DNA of 64,000 nt. Origin: Ignavibacteriales bacterium (GTDB taxonomy: Bacteria; Bacteroidota; Ignavibacteria; Ignavibacteriales; Ignavibacteriaceae). Under the pieces are notes generated by a model. It did not search any database, was not told the origin of the DNA, and saw only the letters and a list, made by a program, of their open reading frames with translations. Of this stretch, positions 28,347 through 37,516 are shown one piece after another; within the stretch, counting starts at the first letter, position 1, and each line of letters starts with the position of its first letter. Position numbers and translations under genes: made by a program. The stretch lies in assembly GCA_020061465.1 (NCBI GenBank), contig JAGUYG010000027.1:1-64000 (forward strand), given 5' to 3'.

Positions 28347-28564
28347 GCAACTTTAATACACTCAGCCTCATTTTTTCGGATGGCGATGAGTGTCCCCCTA
28401 ACTGCGAAAGCTAACGGATCGTTAAATATCGATTTGTTTATTAGAACTATTTCTTGACCGGGAGTAAATCCAACTTCAACTATTCTTCTTGAGGAAGGAT
28501 GCGTGAAATCTATCTCATTTATTATTCCTTTTTCGCCAAAGTTTAATTCAGATGCTTTCTTCAT
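28343..28564 (-). CDS. feoA: Ferrous iron transport protein A
   Basis: This 73-residue SH3-like FeoA has the pattern GFTPGQEIVLINKS and a terminal IAIRKNEAECIKV. It is the small cytoplasmic partner required with FeoB for ferrous iron uptake. It overlaps feoB by 4 bp (ATGA-type junction) and is first in the transcript, below a promoter with a palindromic candidate operator. Confidence 0.93.
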   Translation of the reverse strand: MKKASELNFGEKGIINEIDFTHPSSRRIVEVGFTPGQEIVLINKSIFNDPLAFAVRGTLIAIRKNEAECIKVA

Positions 28565-28599
28565 ATAACCTTTTTTTTGCTTAGTTCCACATTGTTATT

Positions 28600-28645
28600 T
28601 AGATTTAGTCTACATAAAAATAAGCCCGACGCCGTGAAATGTCAA
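28600..28645 (-). promoter_or_regulatory. feoAB promoter with candidate operator
   Basis: On the minus strand TTGACA (plus 28640-28645) and TATTTT (28617-28622) are spaced by exactly 17 bases. Immediately downstream lies an imperfect palindrome, TAGACTAAATCTA (28600-28612; 10 of 13 symmetric positions), where a repressor would block transcription start. With a fur gene in the same cluster, Fur is the likely binder, although the half-site is not a textbook Fur box. Confidence 0.5.
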
Positions 28646-28824
28646 GTTATTTTAGTGTGTAAAATTTTTAGGGAGTAATTCAAAGGTAAACTGAATCCAA
28701 AAGCACGAAAGTAAGCTCATTCATGCAAAAAAATAATTTACTTTCTCATCATAAATTAATAAGTTAAATACCAAAGTAAAATTTACATTTATAATTCGTT
28801 AGTAAATGGAATAAAATTTAGATT

Positions 28825-30858
28825 GTGAAGAATCAAAAAAGAATATCAAATTCAATTGAAGTATTTCTAACAAAAAACGAAAATATAAATCTTCTTCTGG
28901 GAAACACCCTTACCATTATTTATAAATATAATTTCTCAAGTCAATCTTACGAATACTTCAGCCCCTCAATTAAAACCTTAACAGGTTACACTATCGATGA
29001 TATTAATAAAATCGGATTTAATTCTTTCGTGCAAAGAATGATAGAAGTAAAAAAAGAGCTCCATAAAGTTAAAACTTCTAATGCCGTTAATGCTTATGCT
29101 GAAAATTTCTCGGCTAAATATGAAATAATAACAAAAGCAGGTGAATTAAAATGGGTGGAAGATAATGCTTTCATAAAATTTGATGAGAAGGGTATTAAGC
29201 AGCATAGTATCGGTATTCTGAAGGACGTAACACCGATTTATACATTTTTTAATTCATGTGATGAAGAAAGAAAACGGCTTGAGAAGATGCTCAATCTGAG
29301 CAGCGAAATATTTTTAGCATTTAGTAATAATTTTGAAGTAAAGTTCATTAATAAAAAAGGCTGCGAAATTTTTGGCTATGAATCTAATCAAATGATAGGC
29401 AGAAATTGGTTTAACTTCGTAAGTCCTAATTATAAAGAAGCTGCCGAAAAAATATTATTAAAAATATCCGGTAATCCGGCAGAGAAACAGGAAGTAATTG
29501 AGTATCCGGTAATAAACAGCGAAGGCGATCAAAAAATTATTCAGTGGCGGGTATCAAATTTGTTTGACGAAGACGGCAAATCCATAATGATTATTAATTC
29601 CGGAAGCGATATTACCAAAAAAATAAAGGAACAAAAAGTTCAAGAAGTAATTGCCTCCATTCTTCAAGCTGCAAATACACTGCAGAACATAGACGAGTTT
29701 TTCAGCTTTGTTCATTCGAGCATAAAGCTTTTGATGCCTGCAGAGAATTTTTATATAGCGTTATATGATAAAGAAAGCGGTTGCATAACCTTTCCATATT
29801 TTGTAGATGTGGTTGATAAAGAAGCACCTCCAAAAAGATTCGGAAAGGGATTAACTGAATATGTGCTTACTACCGGGAAGTCTGCTTTAATTACCCGGGA
29901 AAAGGATCATGAGCTAGTAATGAGCGGCGAAGTGGAATTGATGGGAACACCTTCGGCAATCTGGCTCGGTGTTCCGCTTAAGATACGGGATAATACTGTC
30001 GGGGTGCTTGTCGTTCAGGATTATGAAACCTCGGTTAATTATGGCGAGAGAGAAAAAGAAATTTTAGAAACAATATCGCACCCGCTGTCCTCTGCCATTG
30101 AAAGAAAAATTGAAGAATATAAGAGAGTAATGCTCATTGAAGAATTAAAAGAACTGAACCTATCTAAAGACAGACTCTTCTCGCTCATTTCTCACGATCT
30201 TAGAAGTCCTTTTAACTCACTGCTCGGCTTTGCGGAGATACTCTCATCTGAACATGATACTCTAACTTCGGAGGAAGTTAAAGAATACTTGAATATGATT
30301 TACGAGTCATCTAAAAATTTATACAGCATGACAAATAACCTGCTTCAATTTTCGCGTTTTCAGATGGGTAAGCTGGAGTATCACCCCGAAAAATTAAATT
30401 TAAGCACAATTGTACACAACAATGTTAAGATGGTTCAGGGCAATGCTGTAAAAAAACAATTAGCTATTAGCATGGAAGTTGAGCCGGATTTCGATGTATT
30501 AGCTGATGAGGATATGGTTAATTCCATAATACAAAACCTTGTTTCAAACTCGATCAAATTTACCCCGAAAGGAGGTAAAATAAAGGTTATTGCTAAAAAA
30601 CTTAAAAAACCGGACGAGACTAATTTTATAGAAATTTGTGTTGAGGATACAGGAATCGGAATGACATCCATGGAAATGGATAAAATTATACAAGACCATC
30701 TTACCTCAAAACCCGGTACGGAAAAAGAATACGGTACAGGTTTGGGTCTCCTGCTAGTTAAAGAATTCGTAAATAAAAACGGAGGCAAAATATTTATCCA
30801 AAGCACGCCTAAAAAAGGAACAAAGTTCTCTTTCACTCTACCTATATTTTCCGAATAA
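28825..30858 (+). CDS. PAS-PAS-GAF sensor histidine kinase
   Basis: This 677-residue soluble hybrid-free kinase has a first PAS domain at about 25-145, a second PAS at 150-270 with FGYESNQMIGRNW, and a GAF domain at about 280-425. A HisKA helix follows with phospho-acceptor histidine 457 in LISHDLRSPFNSLLGF. The HATPase domain has NLVSNSIKFTP, VEDTGIGM and GTGLGLLLVKEFV. No membrane helices are seen, so the signal is cytoplasmic. The start is GTG. No response regulator is adjacent, so the output partner is unlinked. Confidence 0.9.
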   Translation: MKNQKRISNSIEVFLTKNENINLLLGNTLTIIYKYNFSSQSYEYFSPSIKTLTGYTIDDINKIGFNSFVQRMIEVKKELHKVKTSNAVNAYAENFSAKYEIITKAGELKWVEDNAFIKFDEKGIKQHSIGILKDVTPIYTFFNSCDEERKRLEKMLNLSSEIFLAFSNNFEVKFINKKGCEIFGYESNQMIGRNWFNFVSPNYKEAAEKILLKISGNPAEKQEVIEYPVINSEGDQKIIQWRVSNLFDEDGKSIMIINSGSDITKKIKEQKVQEVIASILQAANTLQNIDEFFSFVHSSIKLLMPAENFYIALYDKESGCITFPYFVDVVDKEAPPKRFGKGLTEYVLTTGKSALITREKDHELVMSGEVELMGTPSAIWLGVPLKIRDNTVGVLVVQDYETSVNYGEREKEILETISHPLSSAIERKIEEYKRVMLIEELKELNLSKDRLFSLISHDLRSPFNSLLGFAEILSSEHDTLTSEEVKEYLNMIYESSKNLYSMTNNLLQFSRFQMGKLEYHPEKLNLSTIVHNNVKMVQGNAVKKQLAISMEVEPDFDVLADEDMVNSIIQNLVSNSIKFTPKGGKIKVIAKKLKKPDETNFIEICVEDTGIGMTSMEMDKIIQDHLTSKPGTEKEYGTGLGLLLVKEFVNKNGGKIFIQSTPKKGTKFSFTLPIFSE

Positions 30859-30956
30859 ATTTAATTTAGCGCCTCAATTAGATAAACTTTAATTAGCTTA
30901 ATTTGAATAAGCCTTTGAGCGTATTTATATTTGAACATGATTATTACGATATTAAA

Positions 30957-31856
30957 ATGAAAACCAATATTATCCTTGAGACAAATTTTCCCGATTTAAA
31001 ACTGTTGAAAAGAGGTAAAGTAAGGGATATTTACGACGCTGGCGAACATCTTCTAATTGTATCTACTGACCGGCTTTCGGCGTTTGATGTGATTATGGCG
31101 CAGGGTATTCCGTTTAAAGGGCAGGTGCTTACTAAAATATCTAAATTTTGGTTTGATTTTACCTCAAGTATATTTCCTAATCATCTTGTTAGTACCGATG
31201 TGCAAGATTTTCCTGCTGCCTGCAAACGGTATTCGGACGAATTAAGAAGAAGAAGCATGCTTGTAAAAAAAGCCGAAGTAATTCCTATGGAAGCTATCGT
31301 TAGAGGATATATATCAGGTTCAGGATGGAATGATTACTTGACTACCGAAAAAATATCCGGTATCATTTTACCAAAAGGATTGGTTGAATCTCAAAAACTT
31401 CCGGAACCAATTTTTACACCTTCAACTAAAGCAGAGATCGGACTGCATGACGAAAATATCTCAATGGCAGACGCAGAAAAAATAACCGATAGAGATACGA
31501 TGGAAACAATTGGGAAAGCGACAATAAAAATTTATAACGCAGCTTCGGAATTTGCTTTAACGAAGGGAATTATAATTGCCGATACTAAAATGGAATTCGG
31601 CATTTATAAAAATGATGTGATCCTTGTGGATGAATTACTGACACCCGATTCATCTCGTTTTTGGTCTTCAGAAAAATACGAACCGGGAAAAGCTCAAGAA
31701 AGCTATGATAAACAATTCGTTCGTGATTATTTGCTTTCTATTAATTTTAACAAGCAGCCCCCGCCGCCCGTTTTACCGCAGGAGGTAATTGAAAAAACAA
31801 GTGAAAAGTATCTTGATGTTTTAATGAAATTAACCGGTGAGACGGTAGAGGAATGA
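30957..31856 (+). CDS. purC: Phosphoribosylaminoimidazole-succinocarboxamide synthase
   Basis: This 299-residue SAICAR synthetase catalyses step 8 of purine synthesis. It shows KRGKVRDIYD, STDRLSAFDV, EAIVRGYISGSGW, ADTKMEFG and DELLTPDSSRFW, all typical. The open frame reaches a TTG at 30903, but the ATG used here gives the normal family length. Its stop overlaps the DUF971 start (ATGA), so it begins a run of four coupled or closely spaced genes. Confidence 0.95.
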   Translation: MKTNIILETNFPDLKLLKRGKVRDIYDAGEHLLIVSTDRLSAFDVIMAQGIPFKGQVLTKISKFWFDFTSSIFPNHLVSTDVQDFPAACKRYSDELRRRSMLVKKAEVIPMEAIVRGYISGSGWNDYLTTEKISGIILPKGLVESQKLPEPIFTPSTKAEIGLHDENISMADAEKITDRDTMETIGKATIKIYNAASEFALTKGIIIADTKMEFGIYKNDVILVDELLTPDSSRFWSSEKYEPGKAQESYDKQFVRDYLLSINFNKQPPPPVLPQEVIEKTSEKYLDVLMKLTGETVEE

Positions 31857-32146
31857 ATCCAACCAGGATAAAGTTAGCGGCACAAAACAAGTTGATTATC
31901 AATTGGGATGACGGTTCTGAATCTGCCATTTCATTGGAAATATTGCGCCGCAACTGTCCGTGCGCAACATGCCTAACCGAGAGAGAAAGAGAGAGCAAAA
32001 CATTTATACCCTTGCTGTACAAAGCCCAAATTGAAGTGCAAAATATTTCGCAAGTCGGAAATTATGCCATTTCTATTAGTTGGAAGGACGGACATAACAC
32101 CGGCATATATGAATATGCATATCTTAAAAAGTTGGGTGAGCTTTAA
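31853..32146 (+). CDS. DUF971 domain protein
   Basis: This 97-residue single-domain DUF971 protein has the typical RRNCPCATCLTERER cysteine segment and a terminal HNTGIYEYAYLKKL. The domain is related to the N-terminal part of gamma-butyrobetaine hydroxylases and is often linked to Fe-S protein maturation, but the role of stand-alone members is unclear. It overlaps purC by 4 bp. Confidence 0.85.
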   Translation: MNPTRIKLAAQNKLIINWDDGSESAISLEILRRNCPCATCLTERERESKTFIPLLYKAQIEVQNISQVGNYAISISWKDGHNTGIYEYAYLKKLGEL

Positions 32147-32161
32147 TAAAAAAGTATAATT

Positions 32162-32758
32162 ATGGTTTTACCTAATCAATTAACTATCATCAGAATTATT
32201 TTAACACCTGTTTTTTTTGTTTTATTCATAATTGATGATCCACTGTATAATCAAATCTCACTTGCAGTTTTTGTTATTGCTGCATTAACCGATTGGTACG
32301 ACGGCTGGCTTGCCCGGAAATTTAATTATATAACCGAGTGGGGAAAATTTTGGGACCCGCTTGCCGATAAAATTTTAACCTCGGCTGCATTCCTTGGTTT
32401 TGTGTTTTTGAGTATTCTTGAATTATGGATGGTAATAATAATTATCATTCGCGATTTGCTGATCACTCTGATTCGCGCTTATTCGGATTACAAAAGAATC
32501 TCTTTCCCTACAAGTTACTACGCAAAGTGGAAGACCTTCATCCAAATGATATTTCTATATTATTTACTGTTTGTATATGTCGGTTCCCGAACCACGCAAT
32601 TATATAGAGGCAACGAAAAAATATTTGATATATTAATGAACGAAACATTCATTTATTTTATCATGCTGGCTATTACATTAATCACATTTCATTCGGGTGT
32701 AGTTTATTTATATAACAATCGTATATCAATCAAAAAGCTGTTTAGCAGTGAAGCTTAA
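32162..32758 (+). CDS. pgsA: CDP-diacylglycerol-glycerol-3-phosphate 3-phosphatidyltransferase
   Basis: This 198-residue inner-membrane enzyme has the CDP-alcohol phosphatidyltransferase signature DG-AR-G-D-D, visible as YDGWLARKF followed by WGKFWDPLADK. It makes phosphatidylglycerol phosphate. The next gene, overlapping by 11 bp, encodes the phosphatase for the next step, so phosphatidylglycerol synthesis is encoded as a unit. A phosphatidylserine synthase reading is less likely given pgpA. Confidence 0.92.
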   Translation: MVLPNQLTIIRIILTPVFFVLFIIDDPLYNQISLAVFVIAALTDWYDGWLARKFNYITEWGKFWDPLADKILTSAAFLGFVFLSILELWMVIIIIIRDLLITLIRAYSDYKRISFPTSYYAKWKTFIQMIFLYYLLFVYVGSRTTQLYRGNEKIFDILMNETFIYFIMLAITLITFHSGVVYLYNNRISIKKLFSSEA

Positions 32759-33203
32759 TCCGATAGAAAAAGCATTTGGCTCGGGATTCTTTACCGGCTA
32801 CATTAAAGGGGTGCCTGGAACTTACGCAAGCATTGCTGCTTTGCTAATCTATTGGATACCGGGTTTTGAAAATCCTCTGATTCTTATTTCCGCCATAGTT
32901 GTTTTCTTTTTCTATGGCATTCACTTAGGAAGCAGGTTTGAAAAATTCTATGGAGAAGACCCGAAAGAATGCACAATCGATGAATTTGTTGGAATGTGGA
33001 TCGCGTTACTATTTTTGCCTAAAAAGCCGGAAATATCAATACTTGCATTTATAATTTGGAGAATCGCCGATATCATAAAACCATTTCCGGCAAATAAATT
33101 AGAGAAGATCGGCGGAGGATTAGGAATTATGTTGGATGATCTTGTCGCAGGACTTTATTCGCTAATGATTCTTCATGCAATTGTATTTATAAGTTCACTA
33201 TAA
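32748..33203 (+). CDS. pgpA: Phosphatidylglycerophosphatase A
   Basis: This 151-residue membrane phosphatase of the PgpA family removes phosphate from phosphatidylglycerol phosphate. Family marks are GSGFFTGYIKGVPGTYAS and ECTIDEFVGMWIAL near residue 80, plus the late MLDDLVAGLYS. The start is GTG and lies inside the end of pgsA, indicating coupling. A 148-bp gap follows before cinA. Confidence 0.92.
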   Translation: MKLNPIEKAFGSGFFTGYIKGVPGTYASIAALLIYWIPGFENPLILISAIVVFFFYGIHLGSRFEKFYGEDPKECTIDEFVGMWIALLFLPKKPEISILAFIIWRIADIIKPFPANKLEKIGGGLGIMLDDLVAGLYSLMILHAIVFISSL

Positions 33204-33351
33204 TAGTCTGAAAGTCGATTTAACAGTTTTGGTCTGGCTTATATTTCAGCATCTATCCTCCGGAAAACATTTTTTAATTTAATATACCTTTTTAGTGCCG
33301 CCTCCTTTATTTTAGGGTGGTATAAATTTTATTACAATTATTAAACAAAAC

Positions 33352-34608
33352 ATGAATGCTCAAATTATCTCAATCGGTGATGAGCTATTAATCGGTCAAA
33401 CCATAAACAACAATGCCGCTTATATAGGGCAGCAGCTTGACGAAATTCAAATAAACGTAAATAAAATTATTGTTGTAGGTGATAAGCCGGATGCTATTCT
33501 AAGAGAATTTGAGCTTAGCTATGTGAGCAGTGATCTGGTAATAACTACCGGCGGGCTTGGTCCAACACATGATGACTATACCAGAGAATGTGTAGTTAAA
33601 TTTTTTAACACCGAATTAGTTATGAATTTCGATGTGCTCGACGATATAAAAAAAATGTTCGCAAAAAGAGGAAGAGAATTAACTAAAATAAATGAGAACC
33701 AGGCGCTTGTACCTAAAATTGCTACAACAATTAGAAATGAAAACGGCACCGCACCAGGTTATTGGATAGAACAATCGGATAAGATATTTATTGTGCTTCC
33801 GGGTGTTCCTTATGAAATGAAAGCTATGATGGAATCATTTGTTATTCCCCGTCTGCAGCAAACTATGCCGATGCGGGATAGGGTTAGAAAGAGAAAAATT
33901 TTGCAAACAACGGGTATCCCCGAATCCTTACTATTCGAGCGTCTAGGCAGTTTAGATGAATTGTTGGAAGGTGCGCAATTGGCATTTCTGCCAAGTCAAT
34001 TTGGTGTTAAGCTGCGGATAACGGTTGAGGAATCGAATGACGAAGCGGCACAAAATAAATTGGTTGAGATCGAGCAGAAAATTCGGACTAAAGCAGGAAG
34101 ATACATATTCGGGCAGGGTGATGATACTCTTCAACAAGTAATTGCAAGATTGCTGAGAGAAAGGGGAATGAAAATAGCCATTGCCGAATCATGCACCGGA
34201 GGATATGTTTCCAACTTACTTACAAACATAAGCGGAAGCAGTCATTTTTTTGAACGCGGCATTATTGCGTATAGCAATGCCGCAAAAGTTGAAATTTTAA
34301 AAGTAGATGAAGATACAATAGTTCGACACGGGGCAGTTAGCCTTGACGTGGCTAGGCAAATGGCTGAAGGTGTTAAATCCATTAGCGGGGCAGACATCGG
34401 AATTTCTATTACAGGTATAATGGGTCCCACCGGCGCTACTGCCGATAAACCCATCGGTTTGGTATATATTGGTTACTACGATGATAAAGTTTGTACCGCT
34501 AAAAAATTTGTTTTTGGAGAGGATAGAATATTAAATAAGCAACGTACCGCTCAGGCTGCATTGGATATGATTAGGCGTTTCGTATTAGGAATTTCGATTG
34601 ATGAGTAG
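33352..34608 (+). CDS. cinA: CinA-like competence/damage protein, NMN amidase
   Basis: This 418-residue two-domain CinA has an N-terminal MoaB/MogA-like (COG1058) domain with SIGDELLIGQTINNN and TTGGLGPTHDD. The C-terminal nicotinamide-mononucleotide deamidase domain has AESCTGGYVSNLLT and SITGIMGPTGAT. The protein recycles NMN and clears ADP-ribose-type metabolites. It overlaps the next gene by 11 bp and heads the cinA-thpR-recA-recX series, a layout common in bacteria. Confidence 0.94.
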   Translation: MNAQIISIGDELLIGQTINNNAAYIGQQLDEIQINVNKIIVVGDKPDAILREFELSYVSSDLVITTGGLGPTHDDYTRECVVKFFNTELVMNFDVLDDIKKMFAKRGRELTKINENQALVPKIATTIRNENGTAPGYWIEQSDKIFIVLPGVPYEMKAMMESFVIPRLQQTMPMRDRVRKRKILQTTGIPESLLFERLGSLDELLEGAQLAFLPSQFGVKLRITVEESNDEAAQNKLVEIEQKIRTKAGRYIFGQGDDTLQQVIARLLRERGMKIAIAESCTGGYVSNLLTNISGSSHFFERGIIAYSNAAKVEILKVDEDTIVRHGAVSLDVARQMAEGVKSISGADIGISITGIMGPTGATADKPIGLVYIGYYDDKVCTAKKFVFGEDRILNKQRTAQAALDMIRRFVLGISIDE

Positions 34609-35149
34609 ATTGTTCGTAGCTTTAAAAATTCCGGAAAATATAAAAGACCTGATTATTGAATACCGGAATACTATTTGGAAAGATTCAACAGGATTACGCT
34701 GGGAATCCAAAGAGAAGCTACACCTAACGCTCAAATTTATAGGCGAGGTAGAACAATCGAGTATTAAAGAAATTTCGGATGCATTAACCTTTGTAGAAGA
34801 TTTTGATAAAATAAATTTATCGCTCGGGCAGTTTGGTTTCTTTTACAACCGTGAATCGCCAAGAATTTTATGGATAGGATTAAATTATGAGCCGGTTATT
34901 TACGATCTTGTAAATAGAATCAATTATGAATTAGAAAAATTTTCTATTCCTAAAGAGAAAAAAAAATTCAAAGCTCATCTAACTTTGTTAAGAATAAAAA
35001 GAACACCGGATGAATCATTCATCAAGGCGTTTAATAATTTTAAAGTACCGGAACTCAAATTTGTTTCAACCGAAGCCGCTATAATCGAAAGCACATTATT
35101 ACCGGCAGGTTCCAGGTATAAAGACCTTAAAGAATATAAATTAAAATAG
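34598..35149 (+). CDS. thpR: RNA 2',3'-cyclic phosphodiesterase
   Basis: This 183-residue 2H-superfamily enzyme (LigT/ThpR) has two HxT motifs, HLTLKFIGE near residue 44 and HLTLLRIKR near 127, which form the active site. It hydrolyses 2',3'-cyclic phosphate RNA ends. It starts within the end of cinA and lies 14 bp before recA. Confidence 0.9.
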   Translation: MMSRLFVALKIPENIKDLIIEYRNTIWKDSTGLRWESKEKLHLTLKFIGEVEQSSIKEISDALTFVEDFDKINLSLGQFGFFYNRESPRILWIGLNYEPVIYDLVNRINYELEKFSIPKEKKKFKAHLTLLRIKRTPDESFIKAFNNFKVPELKFVSTEAAIIESTLLPAGSRYKDLKEYKLK

Positions 35150-35163
35150 ATCAGGAGGATAAA

Positions 35164-36219
35164 ATGAGTACTGATAGAGAGCAAAAGCTGAAGATTATCG
35201 ATGAAGCTATCGCAAGCATTGAAAAAACTTACGGTAAAGGCTCAATAATGAAACTCGGAGACGGCGTAATTAATCTTGTAGAATCAATTCCAACGGGTGC
35301 GTTATCATTAGATTATGCATTGGGTATCGGCGGGATTCCCCGTGGAAGAGTAACGGAAATATACGGACCGGAATCCAGCGGAAAAACGACGCTGTGTCTT
35401 CATATAATTGCAGAGGCTCAGAAAATCGGAGGCTTAGCGGCTTTTATTGATGCCGAACATGCACTCGATGTTAATTATGCGAAAAAATTGGGAGTCGATA
35501 CGCCAAATTTACTTTTATCACAGCCCGATTTTGGTGAACAGGCTCTCGAAATTACCGATACTTTGGTAAGGAGTAATGCATTGGATATCATCGTAATTGA
35601 TTCGGTTGCCGCTTTAGTTCCCCGTTCCGAAATTGAAGGAGAAATGGGCGATGCAACTATGGCTGTTCAGGCAAGATTGATGTCTCAAGCTTTAAGAAAA
35701 TTAGCCGGCGCAATTTCTAAATCGAAAACAGCGGTTGTTTTTATTAATCAACTGAGAAGCAAAATTGGTGTTGTGTTTGGCAATCCTGAAACTACTACCG
35801 GCGGGAATGCCCTGAAATTTTATGCTTCAGTTAGACTCGACATCAGAAGAATTGCTGCAATTAAGGATGGTGCTGATGTAATCGGTAACAGGACGAAAGT
35901 TAAAATTGTTAAAAGCAAAGTTGCACCGCCTTTCAAAGAAGTTGAGTTCGATATCCTTTATAATGAAGGAATAAGCAAAACTGGTGATTTAATCGATCTT
36001 GCACTTAATTTGGGTATCATAAAAAAGAGCGGCGCATGGTTTACATACGATGAAGATAGATTTCAGGGCAGAGAACAGTTCAGGCAAAAATTAATTGAAT
36101 TTCCCGATATATACGTTAAATTGGAAAAGGAAGTAAAAACGAAACTCGGGATATTAAAGGAAGAAGCCGAGAAGCCCGAAGAAAAAGCAAACTCAAAGGA
36201 AAAGAAAAACTCGAAATAA
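35164..36219 (+). CDS. recA: Recombinase RecA
   Basis: This 351-residue RecA has Walker [10 protein letters not shown] at residues 68-76, [13 protein letters not shown] as Walker B, the L2 region [19 protein letters not shown], and a lysine/glutamate-rich C-terminus that tunes filament activity. A strong AGGAGG ribosome site precedes the ATG. No clear LexA box was identified upstream, and recA probably also reads through from cinA-thpR. Confidence 0.97.
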   Translation: MSTDREQKLKIIDEAIASIEKTYGKGSIMKLGDGVINLVESIPTGALSLDYALGIGGIPRGRVTEIYGPESSGKTTLCLHIIAEAQKIGGLAAFIDAEHALDVNYAKKLGVDTPNLLLSQPDFGEQALEITDTLVRSNALDIIVIDSVAALVPRSEIEGEMGDATMAVQARLMSQALRKLAGAISKSKTAVVFINQLRSKIGVVFGNPETTTGGNALKFYASVRLDIRRIAAIKDGADVIGNRTKVKIVKSKVAPPFKEVEFDILYNEGISKTGDLIDLALNLGIIKKSGAWFTYDEDRFQGREQFRQKLIEFPDIYVKLEKEVKTKLGILKEEAEKPEEKANSKEKKNSK

Positions 36220-36301
36220 ATCTTAGGATTTTTATTTCTGTGTGTATTTTACCATTGCTTCTACCTGCAATTTTAAAGTGAAGAGCAAATAATGAAAAAT
36301 C

Positions 36302-36928
36302 ATGAAGATTGAGCAGATACAGAAAAAAAACAGCAAGAATGTAATACTTTCTTTTGACGACGGTTCTCAACTGATTCTTGCTTACGAACTTTTTCTTAAA
36401 AACGGCTTCCGAAGAAACGACGAAATTTCGGAAAGCCGTTTTTTATTTATTGAAAAAGAACAACAGAAATATCTTATTAAGCATGCAGCGTTTAAATATT
36501 TATCCCGAAGAATACATTCTGCCCGCGAGCTTAAAACAAAACTCCTCCAAAAAAAATTTAAACAGGAAATAATTGACGATGTTTTAAGTGACTTAATCAA
36601 AAACAATTATTTAAATGATGAAGAATTTGCACGTCAGTTTATCGAAGAAAAACAAAGGTATAAGGCATGGGGAAGAAATAAAATAAAAGCTGAATTAATT
36701 AAAAGGGGAATTAAACAGGATATCATAAAACAGTATGTTGAAGAAGGTGTTAATGAAGAAGATAAACTTGCCATCGAAAAAGCTGCTCAAAAAAAAGTTT
36801 ATCAATTAAAAGCAAGAAACATTTCCGGTAAAAAAATGAAGGAAAGGTTGATAAGCCATCTTCTAAGCAAAGGATATGATTACGAGCTGGTGCGGGAAAC
36901 AGTAGTTACTTTAATTGACGACGATTAG
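36302..36928 (+). CDS. recX: Regulatory protein RecX
   Basis: This 208-residue RecX modulates RecA filaments. It is built of three-helix repeats with characteristic ALKYLSRR-like (here AFKYLSRRIHSARELKTKLL, split by context) and NNYLNDEEFARQFI segments. It lies 82 bp after recA. Its stop is separated by one base from the converging nudix gene stop, so the two transcripts must overlap. Confidence 0.9.
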   Translation: MKIEQIQKKNSKNVILSFDDGSQLILAYELFLKNGFRRNDEISESRFLFIEKEQQKYLIKHAAFKYLSRRIHSARELKTKLLQKKFKQEIIDDVLSDLIKNNYLNDEEFARQFIEEKQRYKAWGRNKIKAELIKRGIKQDIIKQYVEEGVNEEDKLAIEKAAQKKVYQLKARNISGKKMKERLISHLLSKGYDYELVRETVVTLIDDD

Positions 36929-36929
36929 T

Positions 36930-37340
36930 TTATTTTATTTTTTGAGGAAGCTTCTCAATCATAACGGCAACTTCGGCTATTGATATTGAATCGGCTGCAT
37001 CCTTAATAGCCATCCATTTACGTTTTCTTAATTCTTTTTCAGGATAATCGTCCAAAAGCTTAACAACTTCCATAGAATAAACTTTTAGGTAACAGTTTCC
37101 TATACCCTTAATAATTTTTACGGCGCCAAGTTCTACAGTTTCATTTGAACCGATAATTCCGGCTTCTTCATAAGCTTCCTTTTTTGCAGATTCGAATGGT
37201 GAAAGATTGAATTCAATATAGCCCTTCGGTATAATCCACTTCTTTCTCTTTAATGAGGTTATCAGAAGTACCTCTATTGTCCCTTTGTTGAACCGGTAGG
37301 GGATTACGCCCGATTGATCAAAATTAAATTCTAATTTCAA
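36930..37340 (-). CDS. NUDIX hydrolase, diphosphoinositol-polyphosphate-like, variant box
   Basis: This 136-residue NUDIX protein has the WIIPKGYIE segment of the diadenosine/diphosphoinositol group, followed by ESAKKEAYEEAGI. Compared with the consensus box, the early glutamate position is leucine and the usual Arg-Glu is Lys-Glu, while the EEAG end is kept. Activity on nucleoside diphosphates linked to another group is plausible but not assured. It converges with recX with a one-base gap. Confidence 0.8.
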   Translation of the reverse strand: MKLEFNFDQSGVIPYRFNKGTIEVLLITSLKRKKWIIPKGYIEFNLSPFESAKKEAYEEAGIIGSNETVELGAVKIIKGIGNCYLKVYSMEVVKLLDDYPEKELRKRKWMAIKDAADSISIAEVAVMIEKLPQKIK

Positions 37341-37516
37341 AGTTTATTTAAAGCCTTATGAAAAAAAAACTCTGCGGTAAAATTACTGACTCAAAACCGA
37401 TGCACAAAATTATTTTTCTTGCTGACAAATAAAATTTACTTACATTCAGCTATTAATTAGTACAATATTAAGTTATTCTTTTTATTTTTTGACTGAACAT
37501 AAAACTAAATTTTTTG

